A model generated the notes under the pieces. That model was not told where the DNA came from, made no database searches, and worked only from the letters and a program-made list of their open reading frames with translations. From an uncultured Erysipelotrichaceae bacterium (GTDB lineage Bacteria > Bacillota_I > Bacilli_A > RF39 > UBA660): DNA of 51,156 nucleotides. The first letter of the stretch is position 1. Each line of letters starts with the position of its first letter. A program made the position numbers and the translations under genes. The stretch spans positions 1 through 51,156 of the forward strand of contig CADBKG010000006.1 in the NCBI GenBank assembly GCA_902795215.1, read 5' to 3'. Positions 24,771 to 34,290 of this stretch are shown piece by piece.

Positions 24771-25337
24771 ATGAATAAAGATAAACTTTTTGAGATACTT
24801 TTAGAAGATAAACCAAGTGACTTGCTAAAAGAAAATGAAAAAGACTTATTTGAATTTATTCCTGAAATGAAAGAATGCAAAGGATTTGATCATCATAACG
24901 AGTGGCACATATATGATGTCTATGAACATATATTACATGTAGTTGATAATACTCCAAAAAATCTTATTTTAAGAATTGCTGCATTATTTCACGATATAGG
25001 AAAACCAGAAGTATTTGTATTAGATGAAGAAGGCATTGGGCACTTTCATGGACATTGGGTAACATCAATGAGAGTATTTGAAACCTTTGCAGAACAAAAC
25101 GATATAAAGATAGAGGATAAAATACTTATATCAAATCTTATATACTATCATGATAGAAGAGTAGTCAACATGAGTGAGGATATAATAAAAAGATTTTTAG
25201 AAGTATTTAATAAAGATGAAATAGGATTATTGTTTGAACTAAAAAAAGCAGATTTAAAAGCTCAAAATAGTAAATTTCATTATTTGTTAGATGAATATGA
25301 TAAATCACTAGAATATCTATTGTCTTTATATAATTAG
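24771..25337 (+). CDS. HD-domain phosphohydrolase-like protein
   Basis: 188 aa. The metal-binding set is complete: DHHNEWHIYDVYEHILHV, ALFHDIGKPEVF, then FHGHWVTSMR and YYHDRRV. The layout matches the HD half found next to tRNA nucleotidyltransferase domains and in many stand-alone HD proteins. Substrate cannot be read from the sequence. It starts 2 bp after dtd and is probably in its operon, which would fit an RNA or nucleotide role. Confidence 0.82.
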   Translation: MNKDKLFEILLEDKPSDLLKENEKDLFEFIPEMKECKGFDHHNEWHIYDVYEHILHVVDNTPKNLILRIAALFHDIGKPEVFVLDEEGIGHFHGHWVTSMRVFETFAEQNDIKIEDKILISNLIYYHDRRVVNMSEDIIKRFLEVFNKDEIGLLFELKKADLKAQNSKFHYLLDEYDKSLEYLLSLYN

Positions 25338-25346
25338 GAGGGTTAT

Positions 25347-26174
25347 ATGGAAACTAATATTATTATTAAAAAAGGTGTGTTTAGAAAAAAGATAAATCTA
25401 GAAGATATTATATTTGATAATATGAAATATGGTATTATGGATGATTCTTTTAGACTTATAGAAAATGAAAAAGGAAAAAACATAGTAGTATATAATAAAA
25501 AACATATAGGAAGAGGCTTTAGAATTACTTTAAAAAGAAAAAAAGTAATAATAACTCTATTTATGCCTGCAAGTAAAGAAGAAATAAAGCTTTTATATGA
25601 TTATGTTTTAAATATATGTAATTTGTTTAACATTAATACTTTTAAAAGAAACAAATCGCTTGAAAGTTTAGATGATATTAGTGAATGTATTAAAGAGGAT
25701 ATAGATATTTCAACTAGAGCATTAAAAGAAATTGAGAATTATCTTTCTAATGAAGATGTATACTTTGCTTTCTGTGCTCTTAATATAATATCACTGTCAA
25801 AAAAAGACCTTAAATCCTTTGATGGGGATGTTGTTAAATTTGGAAAGTATATAGATTCACTAGAGAAAAAAGATGTTTATTATGCTAGGGCAAGCGTATT
25901 TAACAAAGAAGAAAAAATAGTAGGCTTATACTCACTAACAGATAATATAAATACAGTATTGCCATATAAACCGTTTATATTTAATGAAAACATAAAAATA
26001 GATAACTGGTATATCGGATTTACTGTAAATGGTAAAATGTCTGGAATGATAAAATATGATGACTTTATTAAAGAAATTGATACTAAAAAAGCATATGATT
26101 CAATGCATTTTATAACAAAACTAAACAGCGATAAAATCAACAAATTATTAAAACTGTATGAAATTAAGTTGTAA
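25347..26174 (+). CDS. Hypothetical protein, 275 aa
   Basis: A soluble protein with a good GGAGG site 5 nt upstream. It reads as an N-terminal beta domain (FRITLKRKKVIITLFMPAS), a helical middle with acidic patches and a C-terminal alpha/beta domain (NWYIGFTVNGKMSGMIKYDD). No catalytic motif, membrane segment or signal peptide is visible, and I do not recognise the family. It follows the HD gene by 9 bp and closes that operon. Confidence 0.7.
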   Translation: METNIIIKKGVFRKKINLEDIIFDNMKYGIMDDSFRLIENEKGKNIVVYNKKHIGRGFRITLKRKKVIITLFMPASKEEIKLLYDYVLNICNLFNINTFKRNKSLESLDDISECIKEDIDISTRALKEIENYLSNEDVYFAFCALNIISLSKKDLKSFDGDVVKFGKYIDSLEKKDVYYARASVFNKEEKIVGLYSLTDNINTVLPYKPFIFNENIKIDNWYIGFTVNGKMSGMIKYDDFIKEIDTKKAYDSMHFITKLNSDKINKLLKLYEIKL

Positions 26175-26215
26175 CAATTAAAATTTATGATAAAATACAA
26201 TATGCAAGGGGAAGT

Positions 26216-27535
26216 ATGATGACAAACGATCAATTAAAATTATTAGAGGATTTAGAAAAAGAAGAGAAAAAAAGAGATCTAATCGAATATAATGACTTAA
26301 AGAAAAAAATTAAAACTTTTGGTATGTATACCAAAAAAGAAATGCAAAAAATGCAAACAAGATTAGAATATTTGAAAAGAAAATATAATATAGATGGATA
26401 TTACGAAAAAAAGAGCAGTAATTTAAAAGAACTAAAAAAAGAAACAATTAGAATTCAAAGGAGTAAAAATAAGAAGGAACATACTTTAGATAAAAATATA
26501 TCTAGAGATGCAAAACTAATAGATAAAGAAACAAAGAGAATTGATGCTGAGCTTTTATGGTATGAAATAGTTGAAGTTCAAAGAAAACTTAATAATGCTA
26601 AAAATACGATAGAAAAAGAAAAATTAGAAATACATAAAAATATGCTTATTGATGAATTAAAAACAAAAAGAAAAAATAAAGAAATAGATGATTCATTTTT
26701 TACAGAGTTAAAAGAGAAATATAATAAACAAGCAACATATAAAAAAGTAAAAAATAATATTAAAATAATTGATGATAAAATTAATATTTATGAAAATAAC
26801 TTAAAACAAGCTAAAAAAGATAAAAATAAAACAAGTATTAAATCAATTAAATTAAGTCTTAAATCATCTAAAAAAAGTAGAAGAAATTTAGAAAAAATAA
26901 AAAGAGCATATATTGATACAAAAGCATTACTTAGAAAAAATAAATCAAATGTAGAAGAATATACTAAAAAAGAAATATCAATTTTAAAACTAAAATATAA
27001 TACATGGAAAAATAATACTAAAATCAAAAAAGTCAGTCGTTATTTAAATCCTGAGATGTTAAAAGAGATAAAATATAATGTACAAAAAGAGTTCAAACAG
27101 CCAAAAGGTCCAATTAAAATAAATAAAAGGTTTCTTGGTGCATTAGCCGCAGTCATGGCAATATCGGTGGGCCTTGGTATAAATACTATTAAAACTATTA
27201 ATGATGGTGTTGATGATTATAAAAAACCAGATTATCCTGATGCTTTTAGTAAGTTTATGGATACTTTAGATACTAAATATTTACAAGAAGAAAAAGATAA
27301 AAAAGAAAATATTGTAACTATTAGAGTTGAAAATAGTAATAGCACTTATAATAATGATAAAAACGTTAAATTAGAAAAAGAAGAAAAAACAAAACCTATT
27401 ACAGAGCCTAAAAATCTTGTAAACGATATTAAAAACAACCAAGAACTTGTAGAAAGAATAATTAATGCCGATGAAGAAGAATTTAATAGAATTATAGAAG
27501 AATATTATGGATCGCAAAATACTAAAGGTTTATAA
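26216..27535 (+). CDS. Long coiled-coil protein with one membrane segment
   Basis: 439 aa. Residues about 1-290 are highly charged, Lys/Glu-rich and predicted as long coiled coils. One hydrophobic helix follows at about 300-318 (FLGALAAVMAISVGLGI), then a 110-residue acidic, Asn-rich exterior or cytosolic tail. Lysine is extremely frequent even for this genome. It probably tethers an elongated rod to the membrane; nothing more can be said. ATG 26216 and 26219 are both possible after AAGGGGAAG. A TTGTAA-16-TAAAAT promoter lies just upstream. Confidence 0.7.
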   Translation: MMTNDQLKLLEDLEKEEKKRDLIEYNDLKKKIKTFGMYTKKEMQKMQTRLEYLKRKYNIDGYYEKKSSNLKELKKETIRIQRSKNKKEHTLDKNISRDAKLIDKETKRIDAELLWYEIVEVQRKLNNAKNTIEKEKLEIHKNMLIDELKTKRKNKEIDDSFFTELKEKYNKQATYKKVKNNIKIIDDKINIYENNLKQAKKDKNKTSIKSIKLSLKSSKKSRRNLEKIKRAYIDTKALLRKNKSNVEEYTKKEISILKLKYNTWKNNTKIKKVSRYLNPEMLKEIKYNVQKEFKQPKGPIKINKRFLGALAAVMAISVGLGINTIKTINDGVDDYKKPDYPDAFSKFMDTLDTKYLQEEKDKKENIVTIRVENSNSTYNNDKNVKLEKEEKTKPITEPKNLVNDIKNNQELVERIINADEEEFNRIIEEYYGSQNTKGL

Positions 27536-27573
27536 TATTCTTTTTTTATGATAAAATTTTAATGGGTGATAAA

Positions 27574-28755
27574 ATGAACGAGATAAAATGTCCTAATTGT
27601 GGAAAGATATTTAAAATAGATGAAACATCATTTGATAGCATATTAAAACAAGTAAGGGATAGTGAGTTTTCTAAAGAGATTAAAAGACATGAAGAAAGTC
27701 ATAAACAAGCTTTAGAAAATGCAGTAAACTTAACAAAAACAAGTTTAGAATCTTCGTATAAAGATAAATTAAATAAAATGCTACTTAAAATATCAGAACT
27801 TGAAAAAGAATTAGAAATTAAAGACTCAAAAAATGCATTAAAACTAGAAAAAGCTATTTCAGAAAAGACAAAAGAAATAGATATGTTAAATTCAGAAATA
27901 GAACTTAAAAATAAAGAATATAAAATAAAAGAGAATAATTTAAAAGAAAGCTTCGAAACAAAATTAAAAGATAAAGATGAACAAATAGCATACTATAAGG
28001 ATTTTAAAGCTAAACAATCAACTAAAATGATTGGTGAATCTTTAGAACAGCATTGCAATTTAGAATTTAATAGATTAAGACCACTATTTAAAAACGCTTA
28101 CTTTGAAAAAGATAATGATATTAAAACAGGATCTAAAGGAGATTTTATATTTAGAGATTTTGATGATGATGGAACAGAGATAGTCTCAATTATGTTTGAA
28201 ATGAAAAATGAAGGAGATACAACTGCAACTAAACATAAAAATGAACATTTCTTTAAAGAATTAGATAAAGATAGAAAAGAAAAAAATTGTGAATATGCAG
28301 TTCTTGTTTCTCTTCTTGAATCCGATAATGATTATTATAATGACGGCATAGTTGATGTATCACATGTATATGATAAAATGTATGTTATAAGACCACAGTT
28401 TTTTATACCAATGATTACTCTTATTAGAAATCTTGCTTTAAAGTCACTTAAATATAAAAAAGAATTAATACTAGCTCAAAACCAAAGCGTTGATATAACA
28501 CATTTTGAGGAAAATATGAATGCTTTTAAAGAAGGATTTGCAAGAAATTATAGATTAGCAAGTGATAAATTTAAAAAAGCAATTGATGAAATAGATAAAA
28601 CAATAGATCATTTGCAAAAAACAAAAGAAGCCTTATTATCTAGCGAAAATAATTTAAGACTTGCAAATAATAAAGCGGAAGATTTAACGATTAAAAAACT
28701 TACTCATAATAATAAAACTATGAAGGAAATGTTTGAAAATTTAAAAAAAGAATAA
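27574..28755 (+). CDS. DUF2130 family protein
   Basis: 393 aa. A small zinc ribbon at the N-terminus (IKCPNCGKIFKI) is followed by a coiled coil (about 40-140) and the DUF2130 core: MIGESLEQHCNLEFNRLRP, KGDFIFRD, IMFEMKNEGD and a C-terminal coil with TIKKLTHNN. The core has a PD-(D/E)XK-like D...ExK arrangement (GDFIF...FEMKNE), so a nuclease or DNA-binding role has been suggested for the family. The start is ATG 27574, with GGGTGAT as the site; a TAAAAT ends at 27557 and predicts a leader of only about 10 nt. In-frame ATG 27562 would lie before the predicted RNA start. Confidence 0.85.
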   Translation: MNEIKCPNCGKIFKIDETSFDSILKQVRDSEFSKEIKRHEESHKQALENAVNLTKTSLESSYKDKLNKMLLKISELEKELEIKDSKNALKLEKAISEKTKEIDMLNSEIELKNKEYKIKENNLKESFETKLKDKDEQIAYYKDFKAKQSTKMIGESLEQHCNLEFNRLRPLFKNAYFEKDNDIKTGSKGDFIFRDFDDDGTEIVSIMFEMKNEGDTTATKHKNEHFFKELDKDRKEKNCEYAVLVSLLESDNDYYNDGIVDVSHVYDKMYVIRPQFFIPMITLIRNLALKSLKYKKELILAQNQSVDITHFEENMNAFKEGFARNYRLASDKFKKAIDEIDKTIDHLQKTKEALLSSENNLRLANNKAEDLTIKKLTHNNKTMKEMFENLKKE

Positions 28756-28762
28756 AAAACAC

Positions 28763-28792
28763 TTTACAAAACAAAAGTATTTGTGGTAATAT
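28763..28792 (+). promoter_or_regulatory. Promoter of the ABC exporter operon
   Basis: TTTACA at 28763-28768, 18 bp, TAATAT at 28787-28792. It predicts a start near 28799 and an 84-nt leader before the ABC gene. Confidence 0.65.
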
Positions 28793-28814
28793 GATTTCGA
28801 CATTTTACAAATTT

Positions 28815-28857
28815 GCTATACGCGTAATCCCCAGGGAAAAACGCGTGTGGCTTTTTT
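28815..28857 (+). terminator. Leader terminator hairpin before the ABC exporter genes
   Basis: GCTATACGCGT (28815-28825) pairs with ACGCGTGTGGC (28841-28851), 11 pairs with two G-U, around AATCCCCAGGGAAAA, whose CCC and GGG can also pair. Six T follow. It lies between the promoter and the ABC gene, so it is placed to act as an attenuator rather than as the end of the upstream gene. No known riboswitch consensus is recognised in it. Confidence 0.7.
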
Positions 28858-28882
28858 GCGTTGGAAAGGAGTGAGGTTTAAA

Positions 28883-29863
28883 ATGTCATTCATCGAGGTA
28901 AAACAGATATCTAAAACTTTTAAGGTTGCTAAAAAAGAAGCAGGCTTAAAAAATGCATTAAAGTCTTTTATTAAAAGAGAATACTTTGATGTAAAAGCAG
29001 TAGATGATATTTCTTTTTCTATCGATAAGGGAGAAATCGTTGGCTACATTGGTCCAAATGGGGCAGGTAAATCTACCACAATCAAAATTATTAGTGGGAT
29101 ACTAAACCCGGATTCTGGCACTTGCAAAGTAGATAACATGATTCCATGGATTGATAGAAAGGAGTATGTTAAAAAAATCGGTGTAGTCTTTGGTCAAAGA
29201 AGTCAATTATGGTGGGATATACCAGCGGTTGACACATTTGAATTGCTTAAAGACATATACGATATCGACGAAAAAGAATATGAAGCTACTAAAAATGATT
29301 TAATAGAAAAATTAAATCTAAAAGATATCATAAACATTCCTGTTAGACAATTAAGTTTAGGACAGAGAATGCGCTGTGAAATTGCTGCATCGCTTATGCA
29401 TAATCCAGAAATTCTATTTTTGGATGAACCTACAATTGGTCTAGATGCAGTATCAAAACAGTTAGTCAGGGACTTTATTAAGAAACTTAATAAAGAAAAA
29501 AATATTACAATAATACTTACATCCCACGACATGGCTGACATAACATCGCTCGCCAAAAGAATAATTCTTATTGGAAAAGGAAAGGTTTTGTACGATGGTA
29601 GTCTTAGAAAACTTAAGAATACTTATCAAACCAAAAAGCAAATTACAATCAAAACAAGTGACAAACTAAATATAAGAAATAAAGGGGTAATCGAAAAGAA
29701 AAAAAATAAGCTTGGATATGATATTACAATTGATACTAAAATAATAAGTGTATCAGAACTATTAAGTTTAGTATCCAAAAAAGTATCAGTTGAGGATATT
29801 GAAATTGATAATGAGAGTCTTGATAGTATAATTGTTAAATTATACGAGGCATACAATATATGA
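28883..29863 (+). CDS. ABC transporter ATPase, COG4586 type
   Basis: 326 aa. The COG4586 marks are present: Walker A GPNGAGKST, the VVFGQRSQLWWDIPAVDTFE stretch after it, signature LSLGQRM, Walker B ILFLDEPTIGLD and the H-loop ILTSHDM. COG4586 ATPases work with two PF06182-type permeases, and both follow here. Substrate is unknown for most members. The true start is ATG 28883, with GTGAGG 5 nt upstream; the earlier in-frame ATG falls inside the leader hairpin. The 3' end overlaps the next gene by 4 nt (ATGA). Confidence 0.9.
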   Translation: MSFIEVKQISKTFKVAKKEAGLKNALKSFIKREYFDVKAVDDISFSIDKGEIVGYIGPNGAGKSTTIKIISGILNPDSGTCKVDNMIPWIDRKEYVKKIGVVFGQRSQLWWDIPAVDTFELLKDIYDIDEKEYEATKNDLIEKLNLKDIINIPVRQLSLGQRMRCEIAASLMHNPEILFLDEPTIGLDAVSKQLVRDFIKKLNKEKNITIILTSHDMADITSLAKRIILIGKGKVLYDGSLRKLKNTYQTKKQITIKTSDKLNIRNKGVIEKKKNKLGYDITIDTKIISVSELLSLVSKKVSVEDIEIDNESLDSIIVKLYEAYNI

Positions 29864-30663
29864 AAGCTTATATCAGTTATTTTAAATTAAAATTTATAAG
29901 TGGATTACAGTATAGAAGTTCAGCGATCGCTGGTATGTGTACACAATTCTTTTTTGGAATTATATACATTATGGTATTTGTGGCTTTTTATGAATCAGGT
30001 AGTAAAACGCAGGTGATGGCTTTAAATGAAGTTATAACTTATCTTTGGCTAAACCAAGCATTTTTTGGAATAGTTAATCAAAGATATAGAGATACTGATA
30101 TAATAAATTTAATTAAAACTGGAAATCTTTCATATGAACTTGCAAGACCAAAAGATATATATTTCATGTGGTATTTTAAAATACTTGGAGAAAGACTTGC
30201 AGCAACATTTTTAAGATCAATTCCTTTATTATTAGTCGTTATATTTTTGCCTAAGCCTTATAACTTAGGTGCACCTTCAAGTATAATGTCGTTTTTACTT
30301 TTTATAATAAGTTTTACTATAGGTGCATTACTTGTCGCAGGTCTTAATACTTTAATTCCACTTATTACAATTAGAACTATGAGTGAAAAAGGGGTAGTTA
30401 GTATCTATGTGACTATATCTGAAATATTATCAGGTACTATAGTACCAATACCTTTTTTTCCAAAGTTTTTAGCTGATATAAGCGCATTATTACCATTTCA
30501 ATATGTTAGTGACCTTCCATTTAGATTATATGTTGGAAACATCCCATTATCATATGGCATAGAAGGTATTTTAATTCAAGCTGGATGGCTAGTGATTATA
30601 CTTGGCATAGGAAAACTCTTATTAAACATAAGTTTAAAGAAAGTAGTAGTTCAAGGAGGTTAA
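29860..30663 (+). CDS. ABC-2 type permease, PF06182-type
   Basis: 267 aa with six predicted membrane helices and the family opening YISYFKLKFISGLQYRSSAI, as well as the central segment TISEILSGTIVPIPFFP. It forms half of the membrane pore with the next gene, driven by the ATPase. ATG lies in the stop codon of the ATPase gene. Confidence 0.85.
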   Translation: MKAYISYFKLKFISGLQYRSSAIAGMCTQFFFGIIYIMVFVAFYESGSKTQVMALNEVITYLWLNQAFFGIVNQRYRDTDIINLIKTGNLSYELARPKDIYFMWYFKILGERLAATFLRSIPLLLVVIFLPKPYNLGAPSSIMSFLLFIISFTIGALLVAGLNTLIPLITIRTMSEKGVVSIYVTISEILSGTIVPIPFFPKFLADISALLPFQYVSDLPFRLYVGNIPLSYGIEGILIQAGWLVIILGIGKLLLNISLKKVVVQGG

Positions 30664-30664
30664 T

Positions 30665-31441
30665 TTGAAACTATATTTTAGGGCTTTAAAACTACACTTA
30701 AAGTCAGAACTAGAATATAGAGTATCTTTTATTATTTCTTTTCTTTCACAAATACTTGTATTTTTTAGTTATTACTTTGTAATAATAGCATTGTTTTCTA
30801 AGTTCAATAATATAAAAGGATTTACTTTATATGAAGTACTTTTATGTTTTGCAATAATTCAATTTGGATTTGCGTTTAATGAACTTTTTGCCAGAGGTAT
30901 AGATACATTTGACGTACTTATTAAAAAAGGAGAATTTGACAGATTATTACTTAGACCAAAAGGAATTCTTTTACAAGTACTATGTAATGATTCTGATTTT
31001 GTTAAAGCATCTAGATTAATACAAGCTTTAATAATACTTGTTATAGCTTTAGTAAATCTTAAAATCAAGTGGTCAATTCTAAAAGTAATTGTTTTAATAT
31101 TGATGATGTTTTCTGCTATTTTAATATTTTTTGGAATCTTTGTACTATCAGCATCTTATTGTTTTTATACAATAGAAGGATTAGAAGTAAGAAATGTATT
31201 TACATATGGTGGAAAACATCTAGCGCAGTATCCAATAGGAATATTTAAAAAAGGAATATTATACTTTTTTACATTTATAATTCCATATGGTTTTGTAAAT
31301 TATTATCCGCTGTTGTATTTTATTGGAAAGAGTAATAGTCTTACTTATGCTTTTTCTCCTATTTTAGTACTTTTATATCTAATACCTTGTCTGCTTGTGT
31401 TTAACAAAGGAATTAAAAGATACTCTAGTGTAGGATCATAA
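30665..31441 (+). CDS. ABC-2 type permease, second subunit
   Basis: 258 aa, six membrane helices, opening FRALKLHLKSELEYRVSFI and a central RPKGILLQVL like other second subunits of this exporter group. It has a TTG start 4 nt after AGGAGG, and no ATG is possible nearby. It lies 1 bp after the first permease stop. The terminator at 31441 closes the operon. Confidence 0.85.
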   Translation: MKLYFRALKLHLKSELEYRVSFIISFLSQILVFFSYYFVIIALFSKFNNIKGFTLYEVLLCFAIIQFGFAFNELFARGIDTFDVLIKKGEFDRLLLRPKGILLQVLCNDSDFVKASRLIQALIILVIALVNLKIKWSILKVIVLILMMFSAILIFFGIFVLSASYCFYTIEGLEVRNVFTYGGKHLAQYPIGIFKKGILYFFTFIIPYGFVNYYPLLYFIGKSNSLTYAFSPILVLLYLIPCLLVFNKGIKRYSSVGS

Positions 31442-31470
31442 AAAGTGTGCTTTTAAAGCATGCTTTTATT
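31441..31470 (+). terminator. Intrinsic terminator of the ABC exporter operon
   Basis: AAAAGTGTGC, loop TTTTAAA, GCATGCTTTT, then ATTATT. Followed at once by a TTGACA (31472) to TATTTT (31495) promoter with 17-bp spacing for the next operon. Confidence 0.7.
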
Positions 31471-31537
31471 ATTGACAAAGATGCTTATTCTTGATATTTT
31501 TAAAGGGTATTAATAATAATTTAAAAAAGGTGATTTT

Positions 31538-32599
31538 ATGAAAATAAATTATAAACATTTTATTTTTATATTACTTTCTATTATAAGTTTGTTTTTTGTA
31601 TATAATGATGACTTTATATATAAAGAAGAAATAATAAAAATAACAGATATTGAAATTGTAAATACTGATGAGCAAAAAAACTTTAAAGGATTTAAAGAAA
31701 CACATTATTATAATGAAATAACAGGAATTATTACTAATGGAAAAAATAAAGGCGAAAAAAGGGTAATAAAATATGAGAATACAGAGTCTTCAATTGATAC
31801 TGATAAACTAAGAGTAAATGATAAAGTATTTATTAAACTTGGTGTTATTGATGGAATAAAAAGAGATTTTTACATGTGGTCACTTATACTATTATTTATA
31901 TGGTTAATATACCTTGTTGGAAAGAAAAGAGGATTATTAAGTGTCCTTAGCTTAAGTATTAATATATTATTATTTTATATTGGAATGGTATTATATTTTA
32001 AAGGAATAAACTTATTATTTTTATGTGTAATTTTATCAATTATATTTTCTAGTGTTTCACTAATTATTGCAGGTGGTAAAAATGAAAAAACAAAATCTGC
32101 AATTATATCAAGTATTATATCAATAATCACTTTATTGATTTTAACTTTAATAGTTGTTTACTTTACTAAATATAAAGGAATAAATATTAACGAATTAAAA
32201 TTCTTAACAGTTCCTGCAGAGGATGTAATAATACCAGAATTAATAATGGGATCACTTGGTGCTATAATGGACGTTGCAATAACTATATGCTCAGCAATTT
32301 CAGAACTTATAGAAAAAGACAAAAAGATATCTAATGAAAATTTAATTAAATCATCAAAAGAAATAGGAAAAGATATAATGAGTACTATGAGTGGAGTATT
32401 ATTTTTTACATATATAGCGGCAGGTTTACCAATATTTGTTTTGGCTGCAAGAAATGGATATAATATATTTAACTTTATAAATGCTAATTTTTCTTTAGAA
32501 CTAACAAGATTTTTAGTTGGATCAATTGGTCTTATTATGACTATTCCAATTAGTACTAGAGTTGCTATAAAAATGTTTAGGGGTGATAACCATGAATAA
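31538..32599 (+). CDS. YibE/F family membrane protein, first copy
   Basis: 353 aa: a signal anchor, a soluble outside domain (about 30-110, with ITGIITNGKNKGEKRVIKYE) and seven or so membrane helices. The YibE/F signature is ELIMGSLGAIMDVAITICSA and the later KEIGKDIMSTMSG. The function of the family is not known. It overlaps the second copy by 8 bp. In other Firmicutes the two genes also come as a pair. Confidence 0.9.
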   Translation: MKINYKHFIFILLSIISLFFVYNDDFIYKEEIIKITDIEIVNTDEQKNFKGFKETHYYNEITGIITNGKNKGEKRVIKYENTESSIDTDKLRVNDKVFIKLGVIDGIKRDFYMWSLILLFIWLIYLVGKKRGLLSVLSLSINILLFYIGMVLYFKGINLLFLCVILSIIFSSVSLIIAGGKNEKTKSAIISSIISIITLLILTLIVVYFTKYKGININELKFLTVPAEDVIIPELIMGSLGAIMDVAITICSAISELIEKDKKISNENLIKSSKEIGKDIMSTMSGVLFFTYIAAGLPIFVLAARNGYNIFNFINANFSLELTRFLVGSIGLIMTIPISTRVAIKMFRGDNHE

Positions 32600-33350
32600 G
32601 ATATTGCTTCTAATACTGCTATTATTAATGCTTTATATAGATAAAAAAAGAGGATTTAAGTTATTCTTATCACTCATTTTAAACTTTGGTATTTTAGTTA
32701 CAATTTTTTATCTTATCGCCCTTGGCGCAAATCCAATTATAGTATCGCTTCTTGGATGCTTTATAATTAGTTATGTGATTTTATATTTAGTTAATGGCAA
32801 AAACATAAAAACTAAGAGTGCATTTATATCAGTAGTAATTGTTTTAATAATAACACTTGCATTAATATTTGTTGTTACAAAAGTATCAAGAATTGCAGGC
32901 TTTGGTTATGAATCATATGAGGAAATTAATATGTATTCATATGATATAGGACTTGATTACACAAATATTTCTATTTCTTTAATTCTAATTAGTTTAATAG
33001 GTGCAATGGTTGATTCTTCTATTGCAATATCTAGTGCTTTATATGAAGTGTATGATAATAATAAAAAACTAGGAGTTAAAGAGTTATATAAATCAGGTAT
33101 TAACATTGGTAAAGATATTTTATGTACAACTACTAATACTTTATATTTTGCGTTCTTAGGTGATTTCATGACACTAATATTTTGGTTTTATGGAACCCAT
33201 ACATCTTTTTTAGAAATAATAAACGCTAAAACATTTGTTGCAGAGGTTATAAAAATATTATTTAGTGCATCAGGATGCTTACTTGTAATACCAGTTTCTG
33301 CATATATTACGGCACATCTAGTTAAAAATAAACATAAGTCTATTGATTAA
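32592..33350 (+). CDS. YibE/F family membrane protein, second copy
   Basis: 252 aa and mainly membrane. It shares with the first copy the LIGAMVDSSIAISSALYEV and NIGKDILCTTTNTLYFA segments, but lacks the outside soluble domain. The two may form a heteromer. The start is ATG 32592 after GGGGTGA; the in-frame GTG 32583 is part of that site. Confidence 0.88.
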   Translation: MNKILLLILLLLMLYIDKKRGFKLFLSLILNFGILVTIFYLIALGANPIIVSLLGCFIISYVILYLVNGKNIKTKSAFISVVIVLIITLALIFVVTKVSRIAGFGYESYEEINMYSYDIGLDYTNISISLILISLIGAMVDSSIAISSALYEVYDNNKKLGVKELYKSGINIGKDILCTTTNTLYFAFLGDFMTLIFWFYGTHTSFLEIINAKTFVAEVIKILFSASGCLLVIPVSAYITAHLVKNKHKSID

Positions 33351-33393
33351 TAATTAAAATACGTTATAATAAATACTTGGAAAGAAGAAGCTT

Positions 33394-34290
33394 ATGGAAC
33401 TAATTAAAAATATAGCTATAATTTTTACTTCAATCTTTTTTGAAAGCTTACCATTTTTACTTCTTGGAGCTTTCATTTCAGCCTGCATTGAAACCTTTGT
33501 TTCTGATGAAACACTTGCAAAAATTATTCCTAAAAATAAAATACTCGGGAGTATAGTTGGTATATTTTTAGGCTTTTTCTTACCTGCATGTGACTGTGCT
33601 GTAATTCCAGTATCAAAAAGATTATTAAAAAAGAAAATACCAATAAATGTAGCGGTTTCATTTATGCTGGCATCACCAATTATTAATCCTGTAGTACTTT
33701 TATCAACTTACTATGCTTTTTATAAAACAAATCCTAGTATATTTTGGAATAGATTTATATTTGGAATATTAATTGCTCTTGTAATTGGAGTTATTATGGG
33801 AATTGTATTTAAAGATGATAAAAAAATTATTAATTCTAAAGCTAGTTGTGATATTCATAAGCATGGAACAAAAAAAGGCCACAAGCATGGAAAGATGGAA
33901 AGCATTATTCATCATACATCAGAAGACTTATTCGAGGTAGTAAAATACTTAATGCTAGGTGCGTTTATTGCAAGTATAGTAGAAGTTATAATGCCTAGAA
34001 GTATGCTTACATTATTTAATAATACTCCTGTACTTTCTATAGTAATACTTATGCTATTTGCATATCTAATTTCGCTTTGTTCAACTTCTGACTCATTTGT
34101 TGGAAAGTCTCTATTATCTAGTTTTGGAGAAACAAGTATACTTGCGTATTTATTACTTGGACCAATGATTGATATAAAAAACACCTTTGTATTACTTGGA
34201 AACTATAAAAAGAAATTTGTGTGGATATTAATCTTATTAATCTTTATTATGGTATTTATTGTAAGTATGATAGGGGGAATAAGATTATGA
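33394..34290 (+). CDS. DUF318/YcgR-type permease with His-rich loop
   Basis: 298 aa, about 8 membrane helices in two repeats (ESLPFLLLGAFISACIETF and LMLGAFIASIVEVIMP), with the conserved LPACDCAVIPVSKRLLKKK and the later LCSTSDSFVGKSL. The central loop is histidine-rich (DIHKHGTKKGHKHGK then HH), as in metal-handling proteins. Members of this family are paired with YcgQ-like proteins and have been linked to metal transport in some species; here that is inference. It overlaps the YcgQ-like gene by 4 nt. The promoter TATAAT lies about 20 nt upstream. Confidence 0.85.
   Translation: MELIKNIAIIFTSIFFESLPFLLLGAFISACIETFVSDETLAKIIPKNKILGSIVGIFLGFFLPACDCAVIPVSKRLLKKKIPINVAVSFMLASPIINPVVLLSTYYAFYKTNPSIFWNRFIFGILIALVIGVIMGIVFKDDKKIINSKASCDIHKHGTKKGHKHGKMESIIHHTSEDLFEVVKYLMLGAFIASIVEVIMPRSMLTLFNNTPVLSIVILMLFAYLISLCSTSDSFVGKSLLSSFGETSILAYLLLGPMIDIKNTFVLLGNYKKKFVWILILLIFIMVFIVSMIGGIRL

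Noticed and set aside
24771..25337. HD protein as the missing (p)ppGpp hydrolase
   Set aside because: Its motifs follow the HD domain found beside tRNA nucleotidyltransferases rather than the YxxHP...HDVVED pattern of alarmone hydrolases; position next to dtd does not help.
28847..28883. An earlier start for the COG4586 ATPase gene
   Set aside because: That ATG falls in the 3' arm of the leader hairpin with no ribosome binding site; ATG 28883 has one and matches the family N-terminus.
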